NCBI RefSeq assembly: GCF_010548375.1
Contig: NZ_JAAGLY010000020.1
Span: 62,001 to 126,000 of the forward strand
DNA length: 64,000 nucleotides
Direction of reading: 5' to 3'
From: Streptomyces sp. SID13726
GTDB lineage: Bacteria > Actinomycetota > Actinomycetes > Streptomycetales > Streptomycetaceae
Shown piece by piece: positions 20,724 through 28,173 of this stretch. The position numbers and the translations under genes were made by a program. Positions within the stretch are counted from its first letter, which is position 1. Each line of letters begins with the position of its first letter. Under the pieces are notes generated by a model. That model did not search any database. It saw only the letters and a program-made list of their open reading frames with translations, and had not been told where the DNA came from.

Positions 20724-20742
20724 GTATACATGGTGGGTATAC
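20724..20742. promoter_or_regulatory. Candidate PadR operator
   Basis: GTATAC-N7-GTATAC is a dyad at 20724-20742, followed by a related ATGTACA at 20748. It lies 22 bases before the padR start. PadR repressors bind dyads of the ATGT-N8-ACAT kind and usually control their own operon, so autoregulation of padR and the ABC transporter genes is likely. Confidence 0.5.
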
Positions 20743-20763
20743 ACCGCATGTACAGTCCTCCCC

Positions 20764-21288
20764 ATGTCCATCGGTCACACTCTTCTGGGACTCCTGGAGT
20801 CCGGACCCCGCCACGGTTACGACCTCAAGCGGGCCTTCGACGAGAAGTTCGGTCACGACCGGCCGCTGCACTACGGCCAGGTCTACTCGACGATGTCCCG
20901 CCTGCTGAAGAACGGGCTCGTCGAGGTCGACGGCATCGAGCCCGGCGGCGGCCCCGAGCGCAAGCGGTACGCCATCACGGACGCCGGCATCACCGACGTA
21001 CAGAAGTGGCTCGCGACGCCGGAGAAGCCGGAGCCGTATCTCCAGTCCACGCTGTACACGAAGGTCGTCCTCGCGCTGCTCACGCACCGGGACGCCGGCG
21101 ACATCCTCGACACCCAGCGTGCCGAGCACCTGCGGATGATGCGCATCCTCACCGACCGGAAGCGGAAGGGGGACCTCGCCGACCAGTTGATCTGCGACCA
21201 CGCCCTGTTCCATCTGGAAGCCGACCTGCGCTGGCTGGAGCTGACCGCCGCGCGTCTCGAGAAGCTCGCGGAGGTGGTGGTCAAGTGA
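20764..21288 (+). CDS. PadR family transcriptional regulator
   Basis: This 174-residue protein has the PadR winged helix (MSIGHTLLGLLESGPRHGYD, QVYSTMSRLLKNGLVEVDGI, PERKRYAITDAGITDVQKWL) and the Vir_act_alpha C-terminal helices for dimerisation (EAD LRWLELTAARLEKLAEV). Its stop overlaps the GTG start of an ABC ATPase gene. PadR-ABC-permease operons are commonly drug- or peptide-export systems controlled by the regulator. In this strain the next gene is cut by the prophage. Confidence 0.92.
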   Translation: MSIGHTLLGLLESGPRHGYDLKRAFDEKFGHDRPLHYGQVYSTMSRLLKNGLVEVDGIEPGGGPERKRYAITDAGITDVQKWLATPEKPEPYLQSTLYTKVVLALLTHRDAGDILDTQRAEHLRMMRILTDRKRKGDLADQLICDHALFHLEADLRWLELTAARLEKLAEVVVK

Positions 21289-21421
21289 CCCCGGCCGGTT
21301 CCCTGCTCGTCGCCGACGCACTGCGCAAGGCGTACGGTCCGACCGTCGCGCTCGACGGCGCCGACTTCTCCATCCACCCCGGCGAGGTCGTCGCCGTCAT
21401 GGGCCCCTCCGGGTCCGGCAA
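21285..21421 (+). pseudogene. ABC transporter ATPase, 5' part, interrupted by the prophage
   Basis: The GTG start at 21285 overlaps the padR stop. The 45 intact codons end in VVAVMGPSGSG. The next bases, AA at 21420-21421, are the first two bases of the Walker A lysine codon. After them the sequence is phage DNA, and the frame runs on briefly as NPIHD. The matching 3' part starts at 63195 with KSTLLHCLAG. Joined, the two give a 228-residue ATPase of the MacB/LolD (FtsX-partner) type. In the lysogen this part is a truncated peptide without ATPase activity. Confidence 0.9.
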
Positions 21422-21449
21422 CCCCATCCATGACCTGTGTGCCCAATTC
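21402..21449. other. attL junction
   Basis: Chromosomal CCCTCCGGGTCCGGC joins the core AA (21420-21421) and then phage sequence CCCCATCCATGACCTG, TGTGCCCAATTC. The phage half (21422-21449) is nearly the reverse complement of the phage half at attR (24 of 28 positions). Confidence 0.88.
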
Positions 21450-21498
21450 TTCCACACGTTGGCAACCGCGTGTAGTCACACGCTACAGCTCGTGCGTC

Positions 21499-21705
21499 TC
21501 AGGGCTTCCGCCCAGGTCGAGCCAGCACCGACAGGCGCTCACGCTGAGACTCACTGAGGGGTGGCCACGTGTCGACCTGAGCGCGAACGACTGCCGCTAG
21601 GTCCATGGTCCGCTCCGCGGAGGCGCACTCTTCAACTGCACTGCCTTGCTCGGGGGGTTGGTCACCGCCCGTAGCCTCATGCTCGATGCCGCCGTTAGTG
21701 AGCAT
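21499..21705 (-). CDS. WPPLS-motif small protein (left-end copy)
   Basis: This 68-residue protein runs from ATG 21705, overlapping the end of the HATPase gene by 11 bases, to the stop at 21499. Its C-terminal half, AAVVRAQVDTWPPLSESQRE and RLSVLARP, matches the right-end gene at 60927 (VVDGWPPLSPFQRIALGVIL). Small proteins with this W-P-P-L-S-x2-Q-R pattern are common in Streptomyces mobile elements. The function is unknown. A weak hairpin at 21468-21483 (GCGTGT-N4-ACACGC) follows the gene. Confidence 0.6.
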   Translation of the reverse strand: MLTNGGIEHEATGGDQPPEQGSAVEECASAERTMDLAAVVRAQVDTWPPLSESQRERLSVLARPGRKP

Positions 21706-22108
21706 CTGCGCCACACTCGATGAGCGCGGACATCGTCTTGCCGTCCGGCCCTGCATCGCAGTGCAGTTCACTGCAAAGGCACTTGACGATGAACAACCCT
21801 CGCCCGTGTGTGGCGGATGGTCCTGCGTCCTCCCATTCCGGGAGGTGCGCCGAGTCATCATCGGATACCTCAATACTCAAACCATGGTCGGTGGATATCA
21901 ACTCCACTGTCACTGTTGACGTTTCGGCGTGAACAACCGCGTTGGTCACTAGCTCACTGACCACGAGTGCCGCCGTGTCTTGCTGATCCTTGCCGAGTGC
22001 GCGCGTAAGGGCGCGCGCTTGCGGCACGGCATCCGGGATGGCTGCGAACGTTTCCGTGACTGCCATAAGTCCGCCGCTGGGCGGACAGGTGAGCGGAGGT
22101 GCGGTCAT
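21695..22108 (-). CDS. RsbW-type ATP-binding (HATPase) regulatory protein
   Basis: This 137-residue GHKL ATPase starts at ATG 22108 behind GGAGGGAG; an alternative is ATG 22066. The N-box is LVVSELVTNAVVHAE, the D-box VSDDDSA and the G-box HGRGLFIVKCLC. Single-domain proteins of this kind act in Streptomyces as anti-sigma or switch kinases. It belongs to the left control arm of the prophage and is divergent from the AraC-type gene. Confidence 0.82.
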   Translation of the reverse strand: MTAPPLTCPPSGGLMAVTETFAAIPDAVPQARALTRALGKDQQDTAALVVSELVTNAVVHAETSTVTVELISTDHGLSIEVSDDDSAHLPEWEDAGPSATHGRGLFIVKCLCSELHCDAGPDGKTMSALIECGADAH

Positions 22109-22165
22109 CGCCCTCAACTCCCTCCAATGTCGCGTGCGGTCGATGCATGCGACGGTAAGAACCAA

Positions 22166-22347
22166 GTAAGGCCAAAGTGAACATTGCAGAGTGCATCACC
22201 ACACATGCGTTGAAGTTACCTGCGCGTACGTTGACATTGCGCACATTGCGCGGTCGAGCGACTACGCAAGGTCGCACTTGACAGGTGCTTTACCTGGGCG
22301 CTCACTGGTAACACCTGCAAGTTTGCACGTCCGTGGAGGTGACGGGG
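22166..22347. promoter_or_regulatory. Divergent control region with TGCAA-N2-TTGCA operator
   Basis: The region between the HATPase gene and the AraC gene carries several short repeats: ACATTGC copies near 22184, 22232 and 22242, a dyad CAGGT-N5-ACCTG at 22282-22296, a TTGACA at 22278, and the dyad TGCAA-GT-TTGCA at 22316-22327. The last dyad recurs with the same spacing at 25035 and 51744. It sits just before the ribosome-binding site of the AraC gene, a position suited to repression. Confidence 0.55.
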
Positions 22348-23328
22348 ATGGACAGCCGCCACGCCTACCAGGCATCCAACCTGCACGCCGATGAGGCAAC
22401 AGAGAAAGGGCGACGCGAATACTGGGCGCACTACGCGGAAACTCACGTACTCCGGGCCCATCACACGTACGTCGACCCGCAGCCGTGCAGGGTTCGCGCA
22501 GTGCGCCAACAGTCGGACCGCTACAGCCTGCACGCCTTCCATATAGAGGGAGAGAAGGAGATACGGCGTACGGCCCTTGATTGCAAGCGGCATCCCGATG
22601 ACGACTACCGCTTGATTGTGGTCACCAAAGGTGAACCCCTCCTAGTCCGGCAAGGCGAGGCAGAGGCAGTGATCAGCCCAGGCATGGCGGCTATGGCCAC
22701 ACCGGCAGAGCCGTTCGAGATTCGCCACGGCGCACACTCCGCCTTTGTGCTGCAACTGCCCAACAGGGAGATCAATGAGCGCATCAACAGCAAATCGCCG
22801 CTAGCGCTCGGGTTCGACACCAGTAAGGGCCTGGGCAGACTCACCGTGGATATGCTCCGGGGCTTGTGCGAGCAACGAGACAACCTCACGGAGCTAGAGT
22901 TCAACGCGGTATGCGACAGGCTAGCCGACCTCTTGTGCATGCTCATGGTCGGAGACGACAGCCCCGACCCCGGGCACCTCCGCGAGATCGACAGCGCGAT
23001 ACGCAGATACGTGCATGAGCACGCAGGCGACAGGACACTTTCTCTCCCCGCGGTAGCGGCGGCGCTGGGCTGGTCGCCCAGGCGGCTGCAAGAGGTCATG
23101 GCCCAAGCGGGTACTACATACCGGGATTTGGTCCGGGAAGAGCGCCTAACGGCGGCTAGGCGAATGCTTAGGGATTCAGCCGGCCGACCAATCGGCGAGG
23201 TTGCCGCACGGTGCGGTTTCGCCTCCGCCAACGTGTTGAGCATGCTCTTTAGGGAGCGGTACGGAGAATCACCGCGCGACTACCGGCACCGCGTAGGCGT
23301 AGGCGTGGCGGTTGGCGTGCGCTCATGA
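22348..23328 (+). CDS. AraC-family transcriptional regulator
   Basis: This regulator of about 326 residues starts at ATG 22348 with GGAGGTGA 5-12 bases before it. The N-terminal part (about 45-190) resembles the AraC-binding-like cupin region (DYRLIVVTKGEPLLVRQGEA and AEPFEIRHGAHSAFVLQLPN). The C-terminal part (about 215-315) holds two helix-turn-helix units (LSLPAVAAALGWSPRRLQEV and PIGEVAARCGFASANVLSML) and the signature FRERYGESPRDYRHR. AraC proteins are unusual as phage regulators, so it may be a cargo gene or may tie lysogeny to a host signal. Confidence 0.88.
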   Translation: MDSRHAYQASNLHADEATEKGRREYWAHYAETHVLRAHHTYVDPQPCRVRAVRQQSDRYSLHAFHIEGEKEIRRTALDCKRHPDDDYRLIVVTKGEPLLVRQGEAEAVISPGMAAMATPAEPFEIRHGAHSAFVLQLPNREINERINSKSPLALGFDTSKGLGRLTVDMLRGLCEQRDNLTELEFNAVCDRLADLLCMLMVGDDSPDPGHLREIDSAIRRYVHEHAGDRTLSLPAVAAALGWSPRRLQEVMAQAGTTYRDLVREERLTAARRMLRDSAGRPIGEVAARCGFASANVLSMLFRERYGESPRDYRHRVGVGVAVGVRS

Positions 23329-23723
23329 CATCCGTACCGCTCCCGAGGGAGTTGACCGCTACCTGTGCCCACTCGCTCACCGCAAGCGCCATGTCCTAGC
23401 GATCCACCCGTGACAGTCTGGAAAAGGGCACACAGCTACTTCACGTCGTCGTAGGCGTTGAAGCGCTGCCTGGGGGTCCCTTAACGGCTCTTCCAACGGG
23501 GCCAAGCTATTCGGGAGTTACGAGCGGAGTGCGATGCTCCGCCCGTGGTCCTCAACCTTGAATCGGACAGATCGGACTGTCAAGCGGTGACCCCGAGTGA
23601 AATGAGTGCCCATGATCGATGGCGGGGCAACTCCGCCTAGAGACTGCACAGTTGAACGGAAAAAATCTTGAGGGTGTAGGGGACAACGCCCCTTTGCCTA
23701 TTTCCGCGGGTGCTAAAAGAGAT
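23329..23723. other. Gap without a convincing gene
   Basis: About 395 bases between the AraC gene and the terminator of the DUF397 gene hold no supported reading frame. A 62-codon frame at 23619-23807 has odd composition, runs through the terminator hairpin and has no ribosome-binding site, so it is not called. No tRNA or repeat was seen. Confidence 0.5.
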
Positions 23724-23757
23724 GCGCCCCCCGCCCAGGTGACTGGACAGGGGGCGC
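23724..23757 (-). terminator. Terminator of the XRE-DUF397 operon
   Basis: GCGCCCCC pairs with GGGGGCGC at the ends of 23724-23757, with an inner CCAG/CTGG arm. Read on the minus strand it is followed by ATCTCTTTT, a T-rich tail. It lies 32 bases beyond the DUF397 stop. Confidence 0.75.
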
Positions 23758-23788
23758 CTCGCCCTCATGGGTGCGCTACGACGTACGG

Positions 23789-24019
23789 CTACGCCTCGCG
23801 CGTGTAGGAGTCGAACTCACCCGCGCGCGCTCCGTCGACCCATGCAGCAATCTCGGAGGCCGTGAAGATGAGTGCGGGACCCGTTGGCGCCTTTGAGTGA
23901 CGCACGGCCACCCTGTCGCCCACCTGGGCGAATTCGACGCAATCGCCATTTGCCCCAGACTTACGCGCCTTCTGCCACTGCGCGCCCAGGGTCGATGCGT
24001 CCTCGACGATGTGTTGCAT
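23789..24019 (-). CDS. DUF397 domain protein
   Basis: This 76-residue protein contains WQKARKSGANGDCVEFAQVG, RVAVRHSKAPTGPALIFTAS and EIAAWVDGARAGEF, the complete DUF397 domain. In Streptomyces it is usually encoded directly after an XRE/DUF5753 regulator, as here with a 3-base gap. The pairs are thought to act in developmental control, and some behave as regulator-antagonist or toxin-like pairs. Confidence 0.9.
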   Translation of the reverse strand: MQHIVEDASTLGAQWQKARKSGANGDCVEFAQVGDRVAVRHSKAPTGPALIFTASEIAAWVDGARAGEFDSYTREA

Positions 24020-24022
24020 TAC

Positions 24023-24910
24023 CTATCCCTTGCTGTAGGTGTCTCGGTAATTCTTGATCAGCTCGAACGATTCCGCCCCCGTGAGCGAATCCGTCATGAG
24101 CCGCTTGTAGAACCGCGAGTAAGCCTGTACCTCGCTCGGCTCTTCGAGGAACCTATTAGCCGTCAACCCTTCCAAATACGTGATGTCAGGTTCCCAGCGT
24201 TCCGGGAATGACAGGATTACGAACGGCCCGAATAGGACTGCATGGCTTGCAGCCTCTTCCGGTAGGACCTGAATGTTTATTGCGTGCGGGTACGTCTCAC
24301 ACATTTCCAAAAGGTGTCCAAGTTGCTCCGCCATGATTTCCCGTGAACCGATGACATGGCGGAACACTGATTCAGAGATCACACCCCAGAAAACCAATGG
24401 ATTGGGGCGCTTGAAAATCTCTTGGCGCTTGGCCCTGATAGCTAGCCGTTCCTCGCGTTCCTCCTCCGCGATATCCGGCATGTGTTGGTCGATTACCGCA
24501 CCCGCATAGCGGGACGTTTGCAACAGGCCAGGGATCACGATTGCTTGCGCCGCATAAGCATCCGACGCGTCATCTTCGTATCCAATGAGGTCTGCATACG
24601 CGGTCGAGACAATGTCTCGAACTTTGGTTTCCCAACCTCGTTCATTTCCGCGTTTCTTGAGGTGCGAGATGTACGCCCGTAGGCCACGGTCCGTGACCTT
24701 GTAGTAGGCGAGCAACGCGGTTAGGTCGTCTTCACTGATACCGATGCGCGCAGATTCAATGCGGTTGACCTTGGACTCAGACCAACTCAGGGCGCGAGCA
24801 ACGTCCCGCTTGGTCTGCCCCGTCCCGTCGCGCAGGCTCGCAAGGACATGGCCCAAGCGCACCTGCCTCGCCGTTGGCTCCGCATGGCGTCCGTACGTTC
24901 GAGCAGTCAT
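24023..24910 (-). CDS. XRE-type helix-turn-helix regulator with DUF5753
   Basis: This 295-residue protein starts at ATG 24910, with GGGAGGTGAGG just before it. The XRE domain is at about 10-75 (LGHVLASLRDGTGQTKRDVA and WSESKVNRIESARIGISEDD). The DUF5753 ligand or effector part is at about 110-285 (AQAIVIPGLLQTSRYAGAVI and LVFWGVISESVFRHVIGSRE). Together with the next gene (DUF397) it forms the standard Streptomyces XRE-DUF397 pair. It is also the best candidate in this element for a repressor-like role, but the family is mostly chromosomal, so this is inference. Confidence 0.9.
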   Translation of the reverse strand: MTARTYGRHAEPTARQVRLGHVLASLRDGTGQTKRDVARALSWSESKVNRIESARIGISEDDLTALLAYYKVTDRGLRAYISHLKKRGNERGWETKVRDIVSTAYADLIGYEDDASDAYAAQAIVIPGLLQTSRYAGAVIDQHMPDIAEEEREERLAIRAKRQEIFKRPNPLVFWGVISESVFRHVIGSREIMAEQLGHLLEMCETYPHAINIQVLPEEAASHAVLFGPFVILSFPERWEPDITYLEGLTANRFLEEPSEVQAYSRFYKRLMTDSLTGAESFELIKNYRDTYSKG

Positions 24911-25034
24911 GGCAACCTCACCTCCCCTCTCTGACCTGGGCTTTAGCCCCAACACCCGTAGCCGGCCAAGCTAGCTGACGCGCCCTCAATTGGGCGAATC
25001 TCATTGACAGACTTGCACGCGCATGGCCTGAGCG

Positions 25035-25046
25035 TGCAGGCTTGCA
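25035..25046. promoter_or_regulatory. TGCAG-GC-TTGCA operator-like dyad
   Basis: TGCAG-GC-TTGCA differs by one base from the perfect TGCAA-N2-TTGCA dyads at 22316 and 51744. It lies between the XRE gene and the second HATPase gene. A TTGACA at 25004 and a half-site CTTGCAC at 25012 precede it. Confidence 0.5.
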
Positions 25047-25114
25047 TCCAGCACGCCACCGGGTAACCGGCTGCGTGCCGTCCGTAGCACCACCAACCCC
25101 CTGGGGGGTGAGCT

Positions 25115-25528
25115 ATGCCCGTACAGAACCAGCGACGCCAGTATCCCACCCAACCGGCGTCGGTTGCTCTAGCCCGCACACAGGTGCGTGAGTTCTTAGA
25201 GGGGTGGGAGATCAAAGAGAAAGACAGCGAGGAAGCCCAAAACGCAATCCTTGTTGTCAGCGAATTGACCACTAACGCGGTACTGCACGGCAATGCCGGA
25301 GGGCAGTTCTCGGTATTGGTCGCCCTCGACGGAGACGCACTCACAATCTCCGTGCGCGACTCCGGTCAAGCGGCGCCGCTCAAAAGGGCGCCCCAGGAAG
25401 GCGAGACGAACGGACGGGGCTTGTTCCTCGTTGACATGATCGCACGCGACTGGGGTTGGCGCACGGAAGTCGTCGGCAAGACGGTATGGGCGGAACTCCC
25501 CATCAAGGTTCCGTCATGTGCCGCATGA
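25115..25528 (+). CDS. RsbW-type ATP-binding regulatory protein (second copy)
   Basis: This 137-residue HATPase protein has the N-box ILVVSELTTNAVLHGN, the D-box ISVRDSGQAAP and the G-box NGRGLFLVDMIARDWGW. The start ATG 25115 follows GGGGGGTGAG. It is a different subtype from the protein at 21695 (C-terminus GKTVWAELPI). Such proteins are usually anti-sigma kinases. No anti-anti-sigma gene lies nearby. Confidence 0.85.
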   Translation: MPVQNQRRQYPTQPASVALARTQVREFLEGWEIKEKDSEEAQNAILVVSELTTNAVLHGNAGGQFSVLVALDGDALTISVRDSGQAAPLKRAPQEGETNGRGLFLVDMIARDWGWRTEVVGKTVWAELPIKVPSCAA

Positions 25529-25626
25529 CACGTGACAATCGGTATCCCGTCTCGCGACACGTCCTCCGTGCGCGCGACGGGCTAGAGGCTCCCCACACTC
25601 CCCGTCCCGTGGGTCGAGTCTCCGCA

Positions 25627-25658
25627 GGGCGCCCAGACGTGGGCTCGTCTGGGCGCCC
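25627..25658 (+). terminator. Terminator after the second HATPase gene
   Basis: A perfect 13-bp stem GGGCGCCCAGACG/CGTCTGGGCGCCC spans 25627-25658 with a 6-base loop. It lies 98 bases past the HATPase stop. Confidence 0.7.
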
Positions 25659-25721
25659 CGTGTAGTCGCGCGCTGGCAGGCGCGCGAATGTCCGCAACCA
25701 GTGCAAGGGAGATTGCAGACA

Positions 25722-26111
25722 GTGAAAGAGCTTATCGGGTTCGCGTGCGTCGCTGTGAGCGTCGCAGGTGCCCTGTTGCTCATCCGGCCACCGCGGAGGC
25801 GTCCGGGCAAGCATAGGCGCCCCATCGAGCCGCAGGCCATGACGCAGGCGCCCAGGGAACCGGACCCCTACGTGTGGCGCAAACCGACCCCACATGACGC
25901 CCGTTGGCGTCGCTGGTCACGTCGGGCGCAGGCAGCCATCTGGACAGGTGAGGGCGACGTGCCGCCCCCTCTGCCGACAGAGGATGTCTGGGCTTCCGTG
26001 ACCGTTGAACCCCGAACATGGGCGCCCCCCAGTGGCGTTGAGCGTGCTGCGCGTCGCCTCGCCCCTTTCGAGGACTCTGCCGCCTTAGTCCGGCGGTACG
26101 TCGACCACTAG
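25722..26111 (+). CDS. Small membrane-anchored basic protein
   Basis: This 129-residue protein starts at GTG 25722 behind AAGGGAGA. An N-terminal membrane segment (KELIGFACVAVSVAGALLLI, residues 2-21) is followed by a proline- and arginine-rich soluble tail with RWRRWSRRAQAAIWTGEGDV and ARRLAPFEDSAALVRRYVDH. Proteins of this shape are frequent in Streptomyces integrative elements. No function is recognised. Confidence 0.6.
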   Translation: MKELIGFACVAVSVAGALLLIRPPRRRPGKHRRPIEPQAMTQAPREPDPYVWRKPTPHDARWRRWSRRAQAAIWTGEGDVPPPLPTEDVWASVTVEPRTWAPPSGVERAARRLAPFEDSAALVRRYVDH

Positions 26112-26129
26112 ACCTCAGAGAGGTAACTG

Positions 26130-26339
26130 ATGAGCGAGGCAACCGAGTTGGAGACGACTCCACTCCTTCTCAAGTTCGGCGCATGGATGGAGCACTGCGT
26201 TCCGCACGAGGGGAAGAACTGCGCTGAGTGCCTTGCGGGTAAGTCGCCTCGCCAAGGGTGCGACGTAGGCGTTGCCCTTTACGAGGAGTACCGCGCCGAG
26301 AAACAGCGCGCGTTCGAGGCCAGCAAGGAAGACAAGTAG
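26130..26339 (+). CDS. Small cysteine-containing protein of unknown function
   Basis: This 69-residue protein lies 18 bases after the previous gene and starts at ATG 26130 behind AGAGAGGT. Three close cysteines and histidines (HCVPHEGKNCAECL, then GC) could bind zinc. The C-terminus is a charged helix (LYEEYRAEKQRAFEASKEDK). I do not recognise a family. Confidence 0.6.
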   Translation: MSEATELETTPLLLKFGAWMEHCVPHEGKNCAECLAGKSPRQGCDVGVALYEEYRAEKQRAFEASKEDK

Positions 26340-26530
26340 AACACCCGAGGCTGCCGCCATCCGGAGTGCCGCCCGAAATCGGGGAGACCCGAAAGTAGGG
26401 CGGAGGCGCGCACCCCTTGCGCTGGGCAGGAAGTACCCAAGGGGAACCCACAGACGCCCACCGCGGGAAATCTTCGATGGTTCCCACCCGCGGTGAGGCG
26501 CCCCGTACAGAAATCGGGGCAACGCAAAGA

Positions 26531-26562
26531 GGCCCCCTCGCCCGATCAAGGGCGGGGGGGCC
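26531..26562. terminator. Hairpin upstream of the 51-residue gene
   Basis: GGCCCCCTCGCCC pairs with GGGCGGGGGGGCC over 26531-26562 (loop GATCAA). It is likely to end transcription from the 25.7-26.3 kb genes. The stretch 26340-26530 shows no supported gene. Confidence 0.6.
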
Positions 26563-26593
26563 GGTTTATGCAACGGTCCAATGAGAGGCAGCG

Positions 26594-26749
26594 ATGACGA
26601 ACACCCCCGCGGAAGACGATGACGAACTCTTTGCTGACATCGTCCTTACCGGCAGCGCGATTAACGCGGCCCGTGAGTCCGGTGATCCGGATGACCAGGA
26701 AGTTGCGGATATCGCAGCCGCAGCCCTGAGCAACAAGCACAAGGGCTAG
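26594..26749 (+). CDS. Acidic 51-residue protein
   Basis: The gene begins with ATG 26594, with GAGAGGC at 26583-26589 as ribosome-binding site. It reads MTNTPAEDDDELFADIVLTG, then SAINAARESGDPDDQEVADI, AAAALSNKHKG and a stop. The protein is strongly acidic and helical, and resembles small acidic phage proteins. It has no known function. It lies between two terminator hairpins, so it is probably a single-gene unit. Confidence 0.6.
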   Translation: MTNTPAEDDDELFADIVLTGSAINAARESGDPDDQEVADIAAAALSNKHKG

Positions 26750-26761
26750 CCGGTAACGCAG

Positions 26762-26802
26762 AAAGCGCCCCCCTCGCCTGAGCATGGCGAGGGGGGCGCT
26801 TT
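26762..26802. terminator. Bidirectional terminator between the left arm and late operon
   Basis: A perfect 17-bp stem AAAGCGCCCCCCTCGCC/GGCGAGGGGGGCGCTTT spans 26762-26802. It lies 12 bases beyond the stop of the minus-strand holin gene, and also ends the plus-strand 51-codon gene. It marks the boundary of the late transcript. Confidence 0.9.
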
Positions 26803-26814
26803 GCTGTGTCTGGA

Positions 26815-27012
26815 CTACTTCACCGCGCTGGGCGACTCCTTGTCGCCAACCGGCTGCACGATCATGCCGTACACGGCCCGCAGTCCGCCCGCTACGGCTG
26901 CGCCAAGCGCAGCCCGGGACAGGTCGTTGCCGGAGGCCGCCCAGGCTGCCAGGAAGCCGCCCAGGGCCGTGGCCCCGACCTGTTCCGCGAGGCGTACGAG
27001 ATATCTGCTCAT
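26815..27012 (-). CDS. Phage holin (small membrane protein)
   Basis: This 65-residue protein has a hydrophobic core ATALGGFLAAWAASG and AALGAAVAGGLRAVYGMIV, giving two likely membrane helices, and a charged C-terminus. Its ATG overlaps the stop of the lysin gene (ATGA). The size, the position after the endolysin and the two helices fit a class II holin that times lysis. Confidence 0.8.
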   Translation of the reverse strand: MSRYLVRLAEQVGATALGGFLAAWAASGNDLSRAALGAAVAGGLRAVYGMIVQPVGDKESPSAVK

Positions 27013-27959
27013 GTCCTTACCTCCCCTGCGTGCAGGGTTACTTGCGTGTTGTTGATGGCTGCCTGTAGGGCGCCCAGGGCGCCGGACACGTCGAGCTGCG
27101 CGAGCGTGGACGTGAGGGCGTCGAGCTTGGCCAGTGCAGCCGACAGGGCCGCGCCGTTGGCTTCTGCCTGGGCGCGCACTGCCGCTAGTTCTCCCTCAAG
27201 GGCCCGGACACGGTTGCCTGTGTCCTTGAGCCACGATTGGGGTTGCCACGTGGGGTTCGTGGCCCTGTCCGGCGCCGTGTCGGGCGCGGTGATTTGATCC
27301 GTCTTCCAGACGGCATCGAACGTCTGTTGAGCGGTGAGAGTCACCGTCTGACCTCCGCTGTTCGCGCCTTCCGCGCTCGCCGGCCGCAGCCCGTTTGCCC
27401 ATTTCGCGAGCGCCTCGCGGGTGGGGAAGTTGGCAACGTTGCGGTCAATCCCGCCACTGATCGAATACTGGTGATACAGCCACGCGTGTTTGACCCGCGG
27501 ATTTCCTTCCGGGGCGCTTGGGTCAGCAATCCACAGGCCATCACCCGCGTAACTCGTAACGTCGTGGTCGAGCCAGAACGACCGATTGCAGTAGAGGATG
27601 ACTCTGTGTTCCGGGGCGAGCCGCTTGCACTCACGGATGAACCTGTCTTTTTCCGCGCTGCTGGGATACGTGCCGTCATTCGGCGCTGTCTCCCAATCGC
27701 ACGCGAGGATTTCACCCGCACGCGCCCCTGCCTTGCTCACAAAATAGGCAGCCTGGGCCTCCGGGTTTCCCTTCCGTAGGAAGTGATAGAAGCCTGTGAC
27801 TAGCCCAGCGTCCCGCGCTCGCTTGGTCTGTTCAGGCATCTTCGGGTTGACATAGGCCGTGCCCTCCGTGGCCTTGACGAACACAAAGTCAAGCCCTTTG
27901 AGGTCGTACGTAGTTGATTGATAGGACGCCACATCAACGCCCTTGATTTGATCTGCCAT
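27009..27959 (-). CDS. GH25-type endolysin (muramidase)
   Basis: This 316-residue lysin has a GH25 catalytic domain at about 1-195, with D9 in KGVDVASYQ, D88 and E90 in ILACDWET, and LGL-type barrel strings DFVFVKATEGTAYVNPKMPE and GFYHFLRKGNPEAQAAYFV. It would cut the MurNAc-GlcNAc bond of host peptidoglycan. The C-terminal 110 residues are a coiled-coil segment (RVRALEGELAAVRAQAEANG) that may multimerise or bind wall. No signal peptide is visible, so export depends on the holin. Confidence 0.9.
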   Translation of the reverse strand: MADQIKGVDVASYQSTTYDLKGLDFVFVKATEGTAYVNPKMPEQTKRARDAGLVTGFYHFLRKGNPEAQAAYFVSKAGARAGEILACDWETAPNDGTYPSSAEKDRFIRECKRLAPEHRVILYCNRSFWLDHDVTSYAGDGLWIADPSAPEGNPRVKHAWLYHQYSISGGIDRNVANFPTREALAKWANGLRPASAEGANSGGQTVTLTAQQTFDAVWKTDQITAPDTAPDRATNPTWQPQSWLKDTGNRVRALEGELAAVRAQAEANGAALSAALAKLDALTSTLAQLDVSGALGALQAAINNTQVTLHAGEVRT

Positions 27960-27963
27960 CGAG

Positions 27964-28158
27964 TCACCCGCCCCTGATGAGGGAGAAAACAGCCGTGGCC
28001 GATGAGGCGAGGCTCAGCAATGCCGCTGTCGGCAACGCGTAGCGCCATCTTTCGAGGGCGCGGATACGCCCCTCATGGTCCTGTTGCTGAGTCAGAGCAA
28101 TGTCTAGCTTGGTCTCGATGCGGACCAGCAAAAGTGCCGTTTCTGTGGAATCCTGCAT
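27964..28158 (-). CDS. Small membrane protein with coiled coil (holin-accessory-like)
   Basis: This 64-residue protein has an N-terminal coiled coil (LLLVRIETKLDIALTQQQDH and EGRIRALERWR) and one C-terminal membrane helix (ALPTAALLSLASSATAVFSL). The layout matches XhlA-like or other lysis-cassette membrane proteins. It lies 4 bases before the lysin gene on the minus strand, so it is part of the lysis cassette. Confidence 0.65.
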   Translation of the reverse strand: MQDSTETALLLVRIETKLDIALTQQQDHEGRIRALERWRYALPTAALLSLASSATAVFSLIRGG

Positions 28159-28173
28159 GCGCCGGCCTCCGGT

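Noticed and set aside
23619..23807. 62-codon plus-strand frame next to the DUF397 terminator
   Set aside because: It passes through the terminator hairpin and has no ribosome-binding site or domain.
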